Assembly (NCBI GenBank): GCA_027011025.1
Contig: JALVAU010000236.1
Span: 1-8,052 of the forward strand
DNA from: Campylobacteraceae bacterium
GTDB taxonomy: Bacteria > Campylobacterota > Campylobacteria > Campylobacterales > Sulfurospirillaceae
Reading direction: 5' to 3'
DNA: 8,052 nucleotides
In this document: positions 6,222 to 8,052 of the stretch, piece by piece
Numbering within the stretch: position 1 is the stretch's first letter
Layout of the letters: each line of letters opens with the position of its first letter
Program-made: the position numbers and the translations under genes
Notes under the pieces: model-generated
What the model saw: the letters and a program-made list of their open reading frames with translations, nothing else
Told to the model about the DNA's origin: nothing
Database searches by the model: none

Positions 6222-7907
6222 ATGTCAATTGATGTAAAAAACCTTGCTAGCATGAGTCAAAATTTAAAGCTTCTTTATGTAGAAGATGATAAAAATGCTC
6301 GTGAAACTACTTTGAGATTACTCAATAATTTTTTTAATGACATATCCATAGCTTTTGATGGAAAAGACGGTATGGAAAAATTTAAAAACCAAAAATATGA
6401 TTTGGTTTTGAGTGATATAAATATGCCGAATCTTAGTGGTTTGGAGATGTTGAAAAGTATAAGAAAATTAAATCCGAATATACCTACTTTATTGCTTTCA
6501 GCACATAATGATAGTGACTATTTTATGGAGGCTATTGAATTGGATGTTGATGGTTACATTTTGAAACCTTTAGTTTTTAAACAGTTTATAAAAGTTCTAT
6601 TTAAGATAGTACAAAAAATAAATCTTTTGGCTTTGAGAGAAAACTATCAAAAACATTTAGAAAATGAAGTAAAGAAGAGAAGTGCCGAATTAGAACATAA
6701 GCTCTATTTCGATTCACTTACAAATCTTTTAAGCCGGTATTCATTTTTTAAAGATATCAAAAAATTGGATTTACCAGTTATCCTTTTGCTCAATATCGAT
6801 AAATTTAAAGTCATAAATGAGGTTTATGGTATAGATGTCGGTTCAAAAGTTTTACAAAAATTTGCCAATTTTTTGAAAACTATACTCAAAGAAGATTCGT
6901 GCAGATTGTATCATCTATCGGCAGATGAATTTGCAATTATAGATACGGTTATACATATTGATACGGATAAATACGAAGAGTTAATTAAAAATATTTTTAA
7001 AAAATTACACCATTTTAAAATAACGATAGATAAAAACATAATCTCTATAGATATAACTATAGGTCTCTCAACAGTCGAAGAAAATGGCTATGAAAGTGCA
7101 AAAATTGCACTTGATTATGCTAAAAAACACAAAAAACCTTTTATGATGTACTCTAATGCCATAGATTATCGCAAAGAGAATAGCGTGGCTTTGAAGTATA
7201 GGGATGAAATCTCGCTTGCCATTGATGAAAATAGAGTCAAGGCAGTCTATCAGCCTATAGTTGATAAAAATATGCAAATTGTAAAATACGAAACGCTGAT
7301 GAGACTCAAAGAGAAAGACTCTCAAAAGCTAATTTCTCCATTCTATTTTCTTGAAGTTGCAATAAAAACCAGACTTTATGAACAACTCTCTTTTATAGTT
7401 ATATTTAAAGCATTGAATAATCTAAGTTCAACCAACAAACAACTAAGTATAAATTTTACATACAGTGATATTAAAAACAATAAACTTGCAATGAAGATAG
7501 AAGATTTTTTGTTGTCTCACGATGAGATTGGCAGTAGAATAATTTTTGAAATAACAGAGAGTGAAAGTATTGAAAGCTATGGTGTAGTAAAAAATTTTAT
7601 AGCACGCTTTAGAAAATATGGAGTAAAAATAGCGATAGATGACTTTGGAAGCGGTTTTTCAAATTTTAACTATATATTGGAGATTGAGCCTGATTATCTT
7701 AAGATTGACGGGACTTTGATTAAGGATATAGATGTTGATACAAACTCATATATTTTAGTAGAAGCTATAGTGAATTTTTCTCATAAGCTAGGCATAAAGG
7801 TTATAGCAGAGTATGTGCACTCAAAAAAAGTGTTTGAAATACTAAGAAAACTAGATATAGATGAGTACCAAGGGTACTATTTTTATGAACCGATGCAAGA
7901 GATATGA
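6222..7907 (+). CDS. Response regulator with REC, degenerate GGDEF and EAL domains; probable c-di-GMP phosphodiesterase
   Basis: The 561-residue cytoplasmic protein has a receiver domain (about 14-130) with acidic pair D22-D23, phosphoacceptor D65 in LVLSDINMP, S93 and K115 in LKPL. A charged helical linker (about 134-162) leads to a GGDEF-like domain (163-315) and an EAL domain (about 325-561). The GGDEF signature is SADEF (233-237); the loss of the second glycine predicts little or no diguanylate cyclase activity, though D193 remains. In the EAL domain the expected metal and catalytic residues are all visible: E357 (motif ETL), N411, E443, D473-D474 in IDDFGSGFS, K494, E530 and Q550. It should therefore hydrolyse c-di-GMP to pGpG under phosphorylation control, lowering the signal that promotes surface attachment. 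Its stop overlaps the next gene's start, so the two are probably a functional pair. Activity is inferred from motifs only. Confidence 0.92.
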   Translation: MSIDVKNLASMSQNLKLLYVEDDKNARETTLRLLNNFFNDISIAFDGKDGMEKFKNQKYDLVLSDINMPNLSGLEMLKSIRKLNPNIPTLLLSAHNDSDYFMEAIELDVDGYILKPLVFKQFIKVLFKIVQKINLLALRENYQKHLENEVKKRSAELEHKLYFDSLTNLLSRYSFFKDIKKLDLPVILLLNIDKFKVINEVYGIDVGSKVLQKFANFLKTILKEDSCRLYHLSADEFAIIDTVIHIDTDKYEELIKNIFKKLHHFKITIDKNIISIDITIGLSTVEENGYESAKIALDYAKKHKKPFMMYSNAIDYRKENSVALKYRDEISLAIDENRVKAVYQPIVDKNMQIVKYETLMRLKEKDSQKLISPFYFLEVAIKTRLYEQLSFIVIFKALNNLSSTNKQLSINFTYSDIKNNKLAMKIEDFLLSHDEIGSRIIFEITESESIESYGVVKNFIARFRKYGVKIAIDDFGSGFSNFNYILEIEPDYLKIDGTLIKDIDVDTNSYILVEAIVNFSHKLGIKVIAEYVHSKKVFEILRKLDIDEYQGYYFYEPMQEI

Positions 7908-8052
7908 GAGATTTGAATATGTTGAGAGATTTTAAAAATATAATACAAAATCTACATATAAATTCACTGGCATTTAGGTTGTTTTTTTGGTTTTTTGTTC
8001 TATCTTTGCTGCCACTTGTTATATCTGCTCTTTATCTATATGAGGATAAAAT
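7904..8052 (+). CDS. N-terminus of a membrane protein, possibly the partner sensor (truncated by window)
   Basis: Forty-nine codons are visible before the window ends. The start chosen is the ATG at 7904 that overlaps the preceding stop (ATGA); ATG 7919, with GAGAG 8 nt upstream, is an equally fair alternative that would shorten the protein by five residues. After a short basic, amphipathic head comes one hydrophobic helix (about residues 27-44, LFFWFFVLSLLPLVISAL) and then a charged stretch (YLYEDK) that would begin an extracytoplasmic domain. This is the usual opening of membrane sensor histidine kinases and of membrane-bound GGDEF/EAL or chemotaxis proteins. Being coupled to a response regulator, a histidine kinase is the leading guess, but no diagnostic domain lies within the window. 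Confidence 0.7.
   Translation, partial: MRDLNMLRDFKNIIQNLHINSLAFRLFFWFFVLSLLPLVISALYLYEDK

Noticed and set aside
1..8052. Search for CRISPR arrays, tRNAs, rRNAs, insertion sequences, phage genes and toxin-antitoxin pairs
   Set aside because: I saw no spaced direct repeats, cloverleaf, transposase motif or terminal inverted repeats. The two small minus-strand genes before apt do not look like a toxin-antitoxin pair, lacking a DNA-binding or nuclease domain.

Overview
The window looks like chromosomal DNA from a low-GC member of the Campylobacterota (formerly Epsilonproteobacteria), probably close to the Sulfurimonas/Sulfuricurvum/Arcobacter part of the phylum. This is an inference from the wording of the PepA, TrpB and RpiB proteins, the AT-rich sequence, the tightly packed genes and an extended -10 promoter with no clear -35. 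No phylogenetic search was possible.

Positions 1-5233 (minus strand) hold one compact cluster, read from right to left: rpiB, a 109-residue membrane/coiled-coil protein of unknown role, a very small membrane peptide gene, apt, trpB, pepA and ychF. The last lacks only its final few codons at the window edge. The junctions are very tight: a 1-nt gap, an ATGA overlap, a 16-nt gap, a TAATG overlap, a 35-nt gap and another TAATG overlap. This fits a single seven-gene transcript from an extended -10 promoter just upstream of rpiB. The known products are housekeeping enzymes (pentose phosphate isomerisation, adenine salvage, the last step of tryptophan synthesis, peptide turnover, a ribosome-associated ATPase) and do not form one pathway.

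Positions 5234-5330 are a short divergent promoter region. Adenylate kinase (adk, plus strand) follows, with a four-cysteine zinc-type LID. It ends at a good Rho-independent terminator at 6031-6057.

Positions 5973-6221 are a non-coding gap holding that terminator and the likely control region of the next unit. From 6222 on the plus strand lies a REC-GGDEF-EAL response regulator. Its GGDEF motif is degenerate (SADEF), but its EAL active site looks complete, so it is predicted to degrade cyclic di-GMP. Its stop codon overlaps the start of another gene that runs off the window and begins with a membrane segment, possibly a sensor.

I found no mobile element, CRISPR array, tRNA, rRNA or phage gene. 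The window is mostly ordinary core genome. The less ordinary items are the 26-residue translationally coupled peptide, the adjoining coiled-coil protein, a short insertion in TrpB, the zinc-type Adk and the asymmetric GGDEF/EAL protein.
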